From positions 1-53,481 of the forward strand of contig NZ_JUIV01000025.1 of assembly GCF_004151235.1 (NCBI RefSeq): 53,481 bases of DNA, read 5' to 3'. The notes beneath the pieces are model-generated. The model searched no databases, was not told the DNA's origin, and saw nothing but the letters and a program-made list of their open reading frames with translations. The number at the start of each line of letters is the position of its first letter. The stretch's first letter is position 1. Positions 35,565 through 46,000 of this stretch are shown one piece after another. Made by a program: the position numbers and the translations under genes. This DNA comes from Flavobacterium anhuiense. Its GTDB lineage: Bacteria > Bacteroidota > Bacteroidia > Flavobacteriales > Flavobacteriaceae.

Positions 35565-35933
35565 TTACATAGGGCTTACCGGCCAAACAATTGTTGCTGT
35601 ATCTTCTAAATCGGTTAAATCTCTTAACTTTTGTCTGTAATTTTTCCAAGCTTCTTTTTTTTCTTCACAAAGAGGTGAGTCTTCTACTTGGGTCCAATCA
35701 CTTTCAGTTAATAGCGCATTTCTTTTGGCTCTTAAATTTTCTAAAAGCTCTTCTTTGTTTTGGACAAAAGGAGAGAAAGTATGTTTGCCTTCAATTACTT
35801 TATAATTTTTTGATAATGCTTGCTGCCATTCTTCTTCGGTTAACTCAATATTAGGTTGAGGAATGTTTTCGTGAATTTCTTCTACATAAAAACCTGTGTA
35901 TTCTCCGTTTTCGTTATATGTTGCTTTATACAT
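35565..35933 (-). CDS. Phage tail assembly chaperone-like protein
   Basis: This 122-aa protein has a C-terminal half (about 60-122) with the pattern of phage tail assembly chaperone (Phage_tail_APC-type) proteins: LRAKRNALLTESDWTQVEDSP, WKNYRQKLRDLTDL and a final VWPVSP. The N-terminal part (YKATYNENGEYTGFYVEEIHENIPQPNIELTEEEWQQAL) is like those placed before this domain in phages. In phages these genes sit beside tail fibre genes. Here it lies 21 nt after the 384-aa gp53-like fibre gene. This is strong evidence that the cluster is tail-derived. Confidence 0.85.
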   Translation of the reverse strand: MYKATYNENGEYTGFYVEEIHENIPQPNIELTEEEWQQALSKNYKVIEGKHTFSPFVQNKEELLENLRAKRNALLTESDWTQVEDSPLCEEKKEAWKNYRQKLRDLTDLEDTATIVWPVSPM

Positions 35934-35954
35934 AATTTTAATTTTTAGTTTTAA

Positions 35955-37109
35955 TTAATACCCAATTGCGAACATGTAGCCATAAGTGCCATCAATTACT
36001 GCATAGTAATTTGTATTTGTTATATTGGCAACGTGATTGGCTCCTCTACTTCCAGAAGATGTTCTTACAGTGGAGAGTGTAACGCTTAAAGCTTTGTTTG
36101 GCCAGGTTAAGGGAAAAGTATAAGTATTTGTATTGTTGATTAAATATGCCCACTGAAGAATTAATCCGTTACTAAATTTTTGGTAGCCTCCTGAAGAAAG
36201 CGTACTAATAAAGTGTCCAGCATCATAGTCAGAACCTGGAGAAGTTGATACAGAACCATCAGCCATTAGAAACTGATTAGCCGTTCCGCCAGTTTTAACA
36301 AAGCTTTTACCTTCTACTGTTTCTGTAAAAGTTTTGTTTCCGCCAATGGTTTGAGCTGTAGCTAAATCAACATATTTAGTGTTTAATTCCAAATCAGATA
36401 AAGTAACAGTGCTTTTGTACCAATAATCGACTTCGATGTTGCGGTTGCTTATTACTGTCGAAAATGTAATAATACCATTGTTGTAATCCACAGCATAATC
36501 TTTGCCTTGACCTTCTCTAAGTAGTTGGCCATTTTTATAGATTCTGATGCTATCTTTTACAGGGATTTCTTTTAAAGTGATTTTGTCATTAGTGAAAGTA
36601 TCCTCATCAAAATTTTCTTTATAAGGAATAGATAAACTTCCAAGAATTGGATTAGAACCACTTTCCTCAGAGTCAGTATCTGAATTTTTAGACCAATAAT
36701 TTATTTCAATATTTCGACTGATTATTGGATCAGTAAAAGTTAGTACACCACTATCATAGTTTAGATTATAATCATCAATTTCTTTTAACAGTTGTCCGTT
36801 TTTATAGACTTTGGCACTGTCTGCAATGGGAGAAGATTCCAGCTGAATTGATGATCCTGAAAAGTTATCCTGAAATTCTTTATAAGGAACATAACAATTA
36901 CCAGCAATGATTCCCGCATTTTGAAACGCGGCTTTTAAAAGTGCTGGCGTGATGTAATGTTGGTTATCCGTTCCTGTTTCGACCATTTGTAAATCTGCCT
37001 TGTCATCGTCTCTATGAACGAAATTGTCAAAAATTTCGACAAAGTCGAAGTGCGATGGAATATCTCCATTATTGAATTTGTTGTGAAAGTCGTTTCTACT
37101 TGTTGCCAT
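35955..37109 (-). CDS. Tail-fibre-like protein with duplicated module and gp53-like C-terminus
   Basis: This 384-aa protein shows a clear fibre architecture. The N-terminus (1-70, MATSRNDFHNKFNNGDIPSH) may be an attachment part. Two copies of a 70-residue module follow (about 72-141 and 160-232; each YKNGQLL...NY/VDY...GVLTF or GIITF...NIEINYW). A common fibre linker comes next (ATAQTIGGNKTFTETVEG and FLMADGSVS). Residues about 308-384 match the gp53-like tail-fibre C-terminal domain: GYQKFSNGLILQW, TFPLTWPNKAL and the final FAIGY. It has no signal peptide. Terminator-like pairing precedes it, so it can begin its own transcript. Confidence 0.88.
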   Translation of the reverse strand: MATSRNDFHNKFNNGDIPSHFDFVEIFDNFVHRDDDKADLQMVETGTDNQHYITPALLKAAFQNAGIIAGNCYVPYKEFQDNFSGSSIQLESSPIADSAKVYKNGQLLKEIDDYNLNYDSGVLTFTDPIISRNIEINYWSKNSDTDSEESGSNPILGSLSIPYKENFDEDTFTNDKITLKEIPVKDSIRIYKNGQLLREGQGKDYAVDYNNGIITFSTVISNRNIEVDYWYKSTVTLSDLELNTKYVDLATAQTIGGNKTFTETVEGKSFVKTGGTANQFLMADGSVSTSPGSDYDAGHFISTLSSGGYQKFSNGLILQWAYLINNTNTYTFPLTWPNKALSVTLSTVRTSSGSRGANHVANITNTNYYAVIDGTYGYMFAIGY

Positions 37110-37156
37110 TTTGTTTAGTTTATTTCTTTGCTTTTAAATGTTTTATTAAGTCCTGA

Positions 37157-37192
37157 AATAAATACCAATGAATCAAATCATTGGTATTTATT
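37157..37192 (-). terminator. Terminator downstream of the 1945-aa gene
   Basis: A perfect 15-bp stem (37157-37171 with 37178-37192) with a 6-nt loop lies 5 nt after the stop of the vWA gene. The T tract on the minus strand is interrupted, so some read-through into the fibre genes is possible. Confidence 0.7.
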
Positions 37193-37196
37193 AATT

Positions 37197-40100
37197 TTAA
37201 AGAGTTAGGATTTTTTCATCGCTGCTGACCATGCCTGATGAGTTTTCTGAGATTGTTTTGAAATGATGATAGATTCGATTTCCATTTTCATCTTTGATAA
37301 TCAATTCATCATTTTTTAATTTTGTCAGCTGAAGCGGTAAGGCAACATTTTCGAGATTTGTTGAAATTTCATGAATCTTCTCCCAATTCCCTTGACCGTT
37401 CATTTTATATAAATGATATTTACCATTATAAACCGTTTTCTCCCAGTTGAATATGATAGAAGTAATCCTTTCTCCGTTTGCCCCTGTGACAGTCCTAGAT
37501 GCTTCTAAAACTGGAGATTCAGGCGAAACACTATCTACCATAACTGTTGCTGTAATTTTTGATGGCTGTGAAGGAGTATAATCAATATTTATAATTGGAT
37601 TTTCTGTTGTTGATTCTGGATCTGCATATTCAATTTGTTTAGAAACAGTAATTCTGTAAAAAATACCATCACCAAATGGGACTTCTTCTAAATCTTCAAA
37701 ATCATCGTAAACGGTCCAGACATTTTCAAAATCCGCAGATAGAGTATTTTCATCAATTACAATTTCTTTAGCTAGTTTCATCGTTCTGATAGACTGAGCT
37801 TCAAGCGTTGTTGCAGCACGATAGACATTAATTTTTCTGATTTTATATTCTGGCTGATACGCATTTAACTCAATCTGAACCGCAGGCTTAATTCCTAATA
37901 CTTTATTTTCAAGAATTGGCATAATTCTTTTAATTTCGGGAGTTTTAGGTGGAGTAGAAGCTACTAGTCTTACAGGTCCTAAAACATCACTGAATTCTCC
38001 AAAATTCATCTTAATGTCCATTTCACGAACAGCATAGAAATAGATGTTTTGAGAATTTCCATCCAGATTAAAATCGGTAAATTGTACTCTGTTTTCGGTT
38101 TCACTTACAACCTTCATCATTGGTGCAATGTCAAAATCAGAATCAGTTGGTTTTAAAGCATTTCCATTTTTATCTTTAATGGTCTGTTTTTTATTAACAG
38201 GTACATACTTATTGTCCTTGATATGCTCATAAATTACAGGCACTTCAGTTAATGGAACAAAGGCATTGTAAATAGCTTGTTCAATAAAATATACCGCTAA
38301 CATTGGATCTTTAACTTTTTTTGAAACTAAAACCTTATTTAATGATGTAATCGAAGTTATCGTTGGCTCATCTGTATCTTGTGTTTGATTATGCCATTTG
38401 ATAAAATCATTAATTAGTTCTATTAATTCATCATTGTCAGGTAATGGAAACTGATAATTTTCTTCAGATTCATTTTTTGGAAAAACATCATATTGGCCTC
38501 TTGTAGCAAGTCCGTTAAAATCTAAAAAATCTACCCATCGTTTGTTGAAATCAATTTCATCATTTCCTCCCAATTTGTTCAATTCTTCACGAATTGTACT
38601 TACAGTTGTTGGTTTGTATAAAACATTCAGCAAATCTTCGTCATTAGCTCTATAATGCAATAGGCCATAAGGTTTTCGTTCCTCATTATATTTGGTCGTA
38701 AAAGTGAAAGTTGAACGATTGTAAAAATCTGGACGTGTTGCATACAAACTGCCCCCAATAATCTCTTCAGGTTTTTCAGTTTTCTCGACCTTGACAGCAT
38801 ACATTGGACAAGGAATGCTAATTTTTGATTTGTAGCCAATAGTTGCTTTTGAATGCGTACTGATTCCAAAACTAGAGTAGTGTGTGCTCTCATTTTCTCT
38901 TGGCTGAATATTTTCCTTTGTAATTCCTGAAACATGATCTGCATACAAATAAACCTTGTAACTTGGATAATAGTTTACACACTGAGAAACATAATCATTA
39001 GCGTAATTTGTTGGCTCATTTTCTTCGCGAGGACCATCTTCTGCACCTAAAATTTCATCATAGCCCTCAGCCATAGTTTGTGTGGTATAGTTGCCAAGTT
39101 TGAAATCTGGATCATCGATATACAAGACTAAATCTCCTGTTGTACCGATATTTTCGGTTTTATAAACCTTAAACTCTTTTCTCGATTTTACAGGAACAGG
39201 ATTTCCTTCTTTAAAAGCGCTTTTTGTAAACAATCTCACAATACCATTTGCCCATTCTACAGAGTTTTCTTTCTCCGATTTAAATTGAAGATGCTGAGGT
39301 AAATTGAAATTTTTGAAGATGATTTTATATAAACCTAAATGTTTCCTTTCAGTTTTCAACGGAATCAGATTACCTTCTTCATCCAGTTTATACTCTCCTT
39401 TTTCATCCATTTCATAAGAGTTCTCAAAAACTCTTTCAATTACAGCATTCTTCCAAACTCCTCTTGTTTTTTCGACTTGCAGATTCTCTCCGTTTTCATT
39501 GGTGTGATCAATAACTTCACGATGAATAACATTTAAATTCTCAGGATATTGAATTGTAAAATCAATTTGAGGCTGATGCCAGTTAGATGCCGTTTGCATG
39601 TTTTGCACCAGTGTACATAATCTGCTTTCAGGATATTTAATGTCTAGAATTTGTTCCGAATCGATTGTTGCATCTCCATCAGCATGAAGTTTGTCGGTTA
39701 CCTCTTTTTTCAATACTTCAATTAGAGCATAATCAAAAACATCATTAAAATTTTCATCTTTTTTAAGTTTAACTTCGATATTTTGAATTACATAATTTTG
39801 ATCTCCAATAGTTAAAATTCCTCCGTCAAATCTTGTTTTATTAGCATTATCTAATCCGATTTTAACCTGCTGACCACTACTGATAATTTTATACTCTCTT
39901 ATTTTTACAATTGCAGTAAGGTTATTGACAGTATCGTTGTCAATAATTTCAATTTCACCATATTCAACTTCCGGAAGTCCGTCTTTGTAGTACAGTTTAA
40001 AATGATCCGCAAGTATTTCTTCAGTATCAGGAAAAATAGATTCTGTATCGGTTTCTGCATCTTTAACAGATATTTCTTTTGGGACAGGGTAACTTAACAA

Positions 40101-43034
40101 TTCTTGGGCAGAATAATAATCAAACATAATTCTGACCAATGTTTTGTCTGCTCCGGTAATCTTGTCTAATAATTGTTGCTCTGATTGAGAAGTAAACAAT
40201 AATGGATTTTCTTCTGTAACCAAAAGCGCATTCATATTGCTCGGAGGCATTAAATTATTGGCAGGTTTAATATCAGATTTAATGCTGATTTGGCGTCCAG
40301 ATGTAGCTCTCGAGAAAATATTAATTCCGTATCCTTGATAGATATACGTGTTTTCACCTGTTTTTTCCTGAATAGCATTTAAAACTGATTTTCCAGACTT
40401 AGGAATGTAAATTGGAACAGTTTCAAATTCTGATTCTTTTAGATTTTGATTGACGCTTTTGTACTCAACATCATGTGATAATTCTGGATTTTTCCATATT
40501 GTTTCAGAAGCAATTTTATGATCAATTCCTAAATAAACAGGGAAAGTAAAAGTACTTCCATCATATTCTAATGATGATTTGAAAAAATCATCTTGTGATT
40601 TAGGATTTGTAGTTACAGTATCATAATCCATGATATCATCCATAAATAAACTCACAAATCGTTTCTTTCCATCAAAACTATAACCTTCAGGATCTGTAAT
40701 TCTGTTATTTGGATTTTCATCCGAATCAACATTTAATCCTGGAACAATTTTGCTTAACTGCACAGGAAGAGGCATACGCTCTGTATTGATAGAAGTTGGA
40801 ATACTCATTGAAAGATGTTGTACTTCTTTTCCTTCTGGATCTTCATCTAAACTTCCAAAAGTGGTATATTCTGTTAAATAAATATATTCTCCATCATAAA
40901 CTTCCTCATCAAGATCTAAACAGCCTAAACCTAACATACGCGCAATATGATAATCGTTTGCAGCTATGTTTAAAAGATCTAGATAAGATATTTCAGTTAA
41001 GTTTTCAGCGTATTGTTGCACTTCTCCTTCTTTTGGGTCATTAATAGGTATCTTATCTCCAAAATGAATATCTTTTTTGGCCGTCGGATTACCTGATTTA
41101 CTTAGCTCAATATATTTCAGAACAATATCTTTGATGTTTTCGTCAGTAATATCATCTTCAGCAGTTGGTCTGTTCCATTTTGCTTTATAGTTTTTAATGT
41201 TTACATATTCACCATCATTAAATTTTAACCATTTTCCATGAACAGTATTTAACTTTGGCTCCAGCTGTTCAAAAACTTTAAAGTCGTCTGTGTCAAGACC
41301 GTATTTTCCTTTTAAAGTCCAGTCTCCATTAACATTAGCATTAGTAATGAAATCAGAATAAAACTCAAATTGAATAGAGTTTAAAAGGCAATAATTGGCT
41401 TTAAATCGAATACTTCTTCCATTTTCAGCAACTACACGGACCTTATCGTTTAGTTGTGCTGAAGTATAGGTTTTACGGATGCTCACGTTTTTAGCAACTG
41501 CGATTTTGTTTTCAGCAACCGATAAAGTTTCCAGTTTTACACTTTTTGAAGTATTTGAAGATGAAAAATCTAATTCGGCTGCAAAGAATAAATCGGTTTT
41601 GGTTTCAATCTCAATCAAACTATTTCCATAAGCCTGCATAAAATCTACGGGATTAGTTAATGGATCAATCCTAAGTTTAATTGATTTATATTTTTTATCA
41701 TCTTTAAAGTTAACATATACAGATCTTTGCGGATTTACTGTTTTATAAATCCAAAGTGCTTTTTTGTTGTCTACAACATTTGGATTTTGGGTTAAATCTA
41801 CTGTTTGGCTGATTTTTGTGTAAGGTGCTCTGTAGACTTTTACAAAATCATCAGGTTTATTAAAGCTTGAATTAGAATTTTGTCCATCGTACAATTCTCC
41901 TTTTGGAAGGTGATTTTCACCTAATTTGCCAGTCAGCATCCATCGAAGATGAATTCCTTTTGTACTGTCAATTCCTCTTGAACCTGCTGCGGCGATATGT
42001 AAATAGGCCGACTGCAGATTTGTTTTTTCTGAAGAAATATCAATGATTGATGATTCTCTCCCAACATTAAAATTAATACTTATTCCTAAAGGATTAAAAA
42101 CACTGTTTAGATCTACGAGAGCTGAAAAATGACCAAGTGCTAAAGCTTTTCCTTCAATTCGAATTGGAACTTCAACTTCAGATTTCCCTGGAATTATTAC
42201 CGAGTTGTCAAGCTTAAAAATAAGTCCATTTAGATTTTTTTCTTTATGAATTTTGGTTCCACCGCTTAAAGTCAGTGGAACTCTACTCTTGTTTCTTAGA
42301 ACTAAAGTTCCACATGGTGTACTTACTCTTAATCCTTTTCTTAAAGAAGGATAAACTAAATTATCGTCAATAATGCTGACGTTAGGAAAACAGCCAATTT
42401 GTAAATCAGATAAATTGGTTGCTAGTCTATTTAATTCAATTCCTAAAGTACTGAAATCAGGAACTCTGATATAATCTGATTCTAAGGCAGAAGTCTGATC
42501 ATTTTTTAAAATTGGTGTTCTTTCTAAAAAGTTTGTCAACGGTGTCGTTAGTTCTTCAATAGTATCAAACGAACTTGTCACTCCATACACAAAAACTTTC
42601 GAAGTTAGATTTAATTCAGTAAAAAGATTTTTTAAAAACTCAGAATTATTGACTTGCAGACCGTCAGTAACAACAAAAACGATATCTGGAGTAACAGATA
42701 AATTTTTGGCAACATTTAAACCAGAAGCCCAATAATCTGATTGAATGCTTTCATTGCCAAGGCCATATAAATCAATCCAATCAATAAAATCCTGATAATT
42801 ACTAGAAATTTTTTTCTGGATAACGTTATCGGGTCTAACAGCTGTATCGCTGTTAGACATTCCGATTAACGAAAGTGTGATATTACTTTGTTTCTGAGAA
42901 TTGATAAATAAAGATAATCCGTCGCGAATTTGCTGTGCTTCGTTTCCATTGATCGAACCTGATTCGTCGACTACAATTGCTACATAAGTTGCACAGCCCG
43001 AGAGCTGGCTTTCCTGAAGATTTATAGAACTCAT
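37197..43034 (-). CDS. Giant von Willebrand factor A domain protein
   Basis: This 1945-aa protein has an N-terminal vWA domain (about 14-190) with a complete MIDAS start DESGS (23-27) and VFVVTDG later, so it can probably bind a metal and a protein partner. A beta-sandwich-like region follows (about 230-330). Then comes a large region starting GSRGIDSTKGIHLRW (about 353-367) with no family I recognise. The C-terminal part has fibronectin-III-like stretches (about 1690-1790 and 1850-1940). There is no signal peptide or transmembrane segment. It lies 15 nt after the 2469-aa gene and must be co-transcribed. It may be a structural or adhesive component of a tail-like particle. Confidence 0.75.
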   Translation of the reverse strand: MSSINLQESQLSGCATYVAIVVDESGSINGNEAQQIRDGLSLFINSQKQSNITLSLIGMSNSDTAVRPDNVIQKKISSNYQDFIDWIDLYGLGNESIQSDYWASGLNVAKNLSVTPDIVFVVTDGLQVNNSEFLKNLFTELNLTSKVFVYGVTSSFDTIEELTTPLTNFLERTPILKNDQTSALESDYIRVPDFSTLGIELNRLATNLSDLQIGCFPNVSIIDDNLVYPSLRKGLRVSTPCGTLVLRNKSRVPLTLSGGTKIHKEKNLNGLIFKLDNSVIIPGKSEVEVPIRIEGKALALGHFSALVDLNSVFNPLGISINFNVGRESSIIDISSEKTNLQSAYLHIAAAGSRGIDSTKGIHLRWMLTGKLGENHLPKGELYDGQNSNSSFNKPDDFVKVYRAPYTKISQTVDLTQNPNVVDNKKALWIYKTVNPQRSVYVNFKDDKKYKSIKLRIDPLTNPVDFMQAYGNSLIEIETKTDLFFAAELDFSSSNTSKSVKLETLSVAENKIAVAKNVSIRKTYTSAQLNDKVRVVAENGRSIRFKANYCLLNSIQFEFYSDFITNANVNGDWTLKGKYGLDTDDFKVFEQLEPKLNTVHGKWLKFNDGEYVNIKNYKAKWNRPTAEDDITDENIKDIVLKYIELSKSGNPTAKKDIHFGDKIPINDPKEGEVQQYAENLTEISYLDLLNIAANDYHIARMLGLGCLDLDEEVYDGEYIYLTEYTTFGSLDEDPEGKEVQHLSMSIPTSINTERMPLPVQLSKIVPGLNVDSDENPNNRITDPEGYSFDGKKRFVSLFMDDIMDYDTVTTNPKSQDDFFKSSLEYDGSTFTFPVYLGIDHKIASETIWKNPELSHDVEYKSVNQNLKESEFETVPIYIPKSGKSVLNAIQEKTGENTYIYQGYGINIFSRATSGRQISIKSDIKPANNLMPPSNMNALLVTEENPLLFTSQSEQQLLDKITGADKTLVRIMFDYYSAQELLSYPVPKEISVKDAETDTESIFPDTEEILADHFKLYYKDGLPEVEYGEIEIIDNDTVNNLTAIVKIREYKIISSGQQVKIGLDNANKTRFDGGILTIGDQNYVIQNIEVKLKKDENFNDVFDYALIEVLKKEVTDKLHADGDATIDSEQILDIKYPESRLCTLVQNMQTASNWHQPQIDFTIQYPENLNVIHREVIDHTNENGENLQVEKTRGVWKNAVIERVFENSYEMDEKGEYKLDEEGNLIPLKTERKHLGLYKIIFKNFNLPQHLQFKSEKENSVEWANGIVRLFTKSAFKEGNPVPVKSRKEFKVYKTENIGTTGDLVLYIDDPDFKLGNYTTQTMAEGYDEILGAEDGPREENEPTNYANDYVSQCVNYYPSYKVYLYADHVSGITKENIQPRENESTHYSSFGISTHSKATIGYKSKISIPCPMYAVKVEKTEKPEEIIGGSLYATRPDFYNRSTFTFTTKYNEERKPYGLLHYRANDEDLLNVLYKPTTVSTIREELNKLGGNDEIDFNKRWVDFLDFNGLATRGQYDVFPKNESEENYQFPLPDNDELIELINDFIKWHNQTQDTDEPTITSITSLNKVLVSKKVKDPMLAVYFIEQAIYNAFVPLTEVPVIYEHIKDNKYVPVNKKQTIKDKNGNALKPTDSDFDIAPMMKVVSETENRVQFTDFNLDGNSQNIYFYAVREMDIKMNFGEFSDVLGPVRLVASTPPKTPEIKRIMPILENKVLGIKPAVQIELNAYQPEYKIRKINVYRAATTLEAQSIRTMKLAKEIVIDENTLSADFENVWTVYDDFEDLEEVPFGDGIFYRITVSKQIEYADPESTTENPIINIDYTPSQPSKITATVMVDSVSPESPVLEASRTVTGANGERITSIIFNWEKTVYNGKYHLYKMNGQGNWEKIHEISTNLENVALPLQLTKLKNDELIIKDENGNRIYHHFKTISENSSGMVSSDEKILTL

Positions 43035-43049
43035 TTTTTTCTTATTTTT

Positions 43050-46000
43050 TTAAAGATTTGTATTTTGTAATGGCAGTATCTGCGTATCAATAATGTTTGT
43101 TAAAGGACCAGTTCCGTCATTATTCCACATTCTGTATTTAAACCTGATTTTCAAGTTTTCTATTCCTGAAATGGTTTTGCTGTTATGCATAATCAAAGCT
43201 TGTGAGTAATCTTTTGAATGCAGTACACTATATCCAGATATTGGGTTTTCTGATCCATCTAAAACAGAAATCGTATCTTGAATTTCTTCCAAAGGCATTT
43301 TAGGAATATTAAAAGGCTCTGGGTTTCGAACTAAAAGTGCTATCGTTGCTCCAGTATTCGTATCAATAATTCTATTTACTTCAGTACCTTGTGCAGGATC
43401 AAGAGGAGAAAGTTTTAAGATTCCTTCGGTCGCACGATCAAACAAATGCTGATATTTTGTAGCCATTGAATCGCTCAATGCATTTGCCGAATTATCAGTT
43501 TTAGGAGCAATCAAGTAATGCAGAGCATCAATACGTTCCTGATCCAGATTAACATTCACATCATACAAGGCTTCTTTAGTTTTTTCTTCATCAACAAAAT
43601 AACTCTGAACTTGTTCTTTAAAATCTTTGTAGCGTGAAGTCTGGAATCCAAATTGATGTACGAGGATATTTTTGCTTTCACTTGATATTCCTATTTGCGC
43701 ACCATCAAAATAGTTATTGACTAAAACAGTATACAGTTTAGAAGGTTTTAAATTGGTTAAAGTTGTTTTGTATTTTAATGATTTTGGTTTTAAAGGTTGT
43801 CCTAACACAAGTGTGCATCGCGTCTTAGAAGGATCTTCAATAAAATTGTTTAACATTCTAACACCCAATGGAATTCTAGGATCATTATCATCAGTCCACT
43901 CTAAATCATTATCTTTTTCTATCGGTTGTGGATAGGCGATTTCTTCTTGTCCTTCTTCCAATGGTTTTATTGGATATTCAATAAGTAGATCAGTCAGAGG
44001 ATCTTTGATGAAAAGATTTAGTTTCCCTTCAATTTCAGGTCTTTCAGTTTCATATTCTGCCCAATTCTTAAACATATGAGAAGTATATGTACTCGTAAAG
44101 AATAAAGAAATATCACATTGCTCGTTGCCGTAGAATGAAGGTTTAGACTGTAATAAACTTCCATCTGCATTTGGATAAGAACGATTATAATCCAGATAGC
44201 TTCTTAATGAAGTCAGCGGAGATTTAGACAATGCAGTCAATTCATTTTTCGCCGGCGGATTTTGAGGATCAACTGTTTCAGGATCCTTAACAGGAAAATG
44301 TCCAATTGGTCCGAGAGTTTTAAATCCATAGTAATATTTAAATTCTACAGGATTCTTTTTATTATCATCAACCGTATCTGTCAAAGTAAAATCTAAACAG
44401 TACGTTGTATTTGGTCTCCAAATTGGCTGTACTGTTGTTTCGACAGCATTTTTCATCGCTTGTAATTGCCCAGCTACGGCAGGAATATCCAAAATCGTTT
44501 TATTATGATAATACTCTTCTTTACTAAACCAATCTACTCTCTGAATATAAGTAGTGTAATTAAGTTCTGGATCTTCAGTATTTACTAGACTTGAACAAAT
44601 AATTGCATCAGTTGTAATTATCTTCGAAGTTTTAATGCTTCTTCTAAAATCTAATCCACTAATTAAACCCAATACTGTATAATTGATACTTCCGACTGTC
44701 AGAGCAGCTGTCGAAGCAGTTACAGAAACTTGTTCGGCAGGATGTAAAGAACAGTTATCAAATGCATCGCTAAACAATGAAAAATAAACACCTTTCTCTT
44801 TTGGTTTGCTGGAAAGCATCAAGATTTCATTTACAGACGGTTCATTTTGGATATGAATGATTGAAGCATCCTCTACATTTGTTTCCCTTTTAATTAATCG
44901 TGTTTGGGTTAAAGTTTCATTCAATACAAACAAATAATGCGTATTGTAAGCCAAAACAGAATGATCATTTAATGTCTGATTAGATAAATAAACAGCCGAA
45001 TCAAAAATGGTGTCATTTTTTACTAATGAAAGAGTATTTCCATCGATCTGCGCCAAGGCAAACTTGCCATTCGATAATTTAACTGAAAGGAGTATTTTAT
45101 TATTCGCAATTATGGCATCGATAATTTCAACTACTTCAGTTGTAGAAATTACTTTTGTATCCGTTGCAGAAATTACTTTTGATGCATTGTCGACATTTAA
45201 ACGGATAACTTTTTTATCCTTAGTAATCAAACTGAATTCTGAATCGTTATGCTGAAGAACTTTAACTGCTTCTCCGTTAATTTTAGAACGATAAATCACA
45301 GTTCTGTCACTTCCTTTAATCCAACTGATTTGAGTTTCATTTGATAATGTATTGTTAATCCAAAGAAGGTCATTATTTGCTAATAGCAATATTTTGTTGA
45401 AACCTAAAGAATAAGTATTCAAATATTGCGTGCCTAAAATCGGATTTAGTTCTTCATCCATTTCGACAATTGCAGTTGCGGCAATAGGAGAGGAGCATCC
45501 TACAATAAAGTCAAGATCAATTGTTGCTTCTCCAATTCCTTTACATTGTTCTGCGTTTAAAGCCTGAGTTGCCAGTAAATTGCCATTTACAACCTGAAGA
45601 GAAGTGACAATTCCGTTAATTAAACGCTCTCTAATAATTGAACCATCAGAATTGACTTGTAATAGAATCGTAGTTTTCGCATCTTCTTTTGGATGGAATG
45701 TTACTACATACGAATCATTGAATTTAATTACTTGATCAAAATCATATAAAGTTCTCCCATTATAGCCGTAATAATGTGTAAAAGTCAATGCATTTGGATT
45801 ACCTCCAGTATTAGCATTTTCATTTCCAGCATCCAATTTCAGATTTGTCAATTCAGTCATAAGAGAGGCGTATTTAGCAATCTTTATAGGATCTGTCAAT
45901 GTAATTTCAGTTTCTCCTGTTAATTCGCCATACGTATCATCAAATAATGCAGCAATTTCGTTTCTGATTTCTTTAATGCGTTTTGCATTTGCTGAAACTG

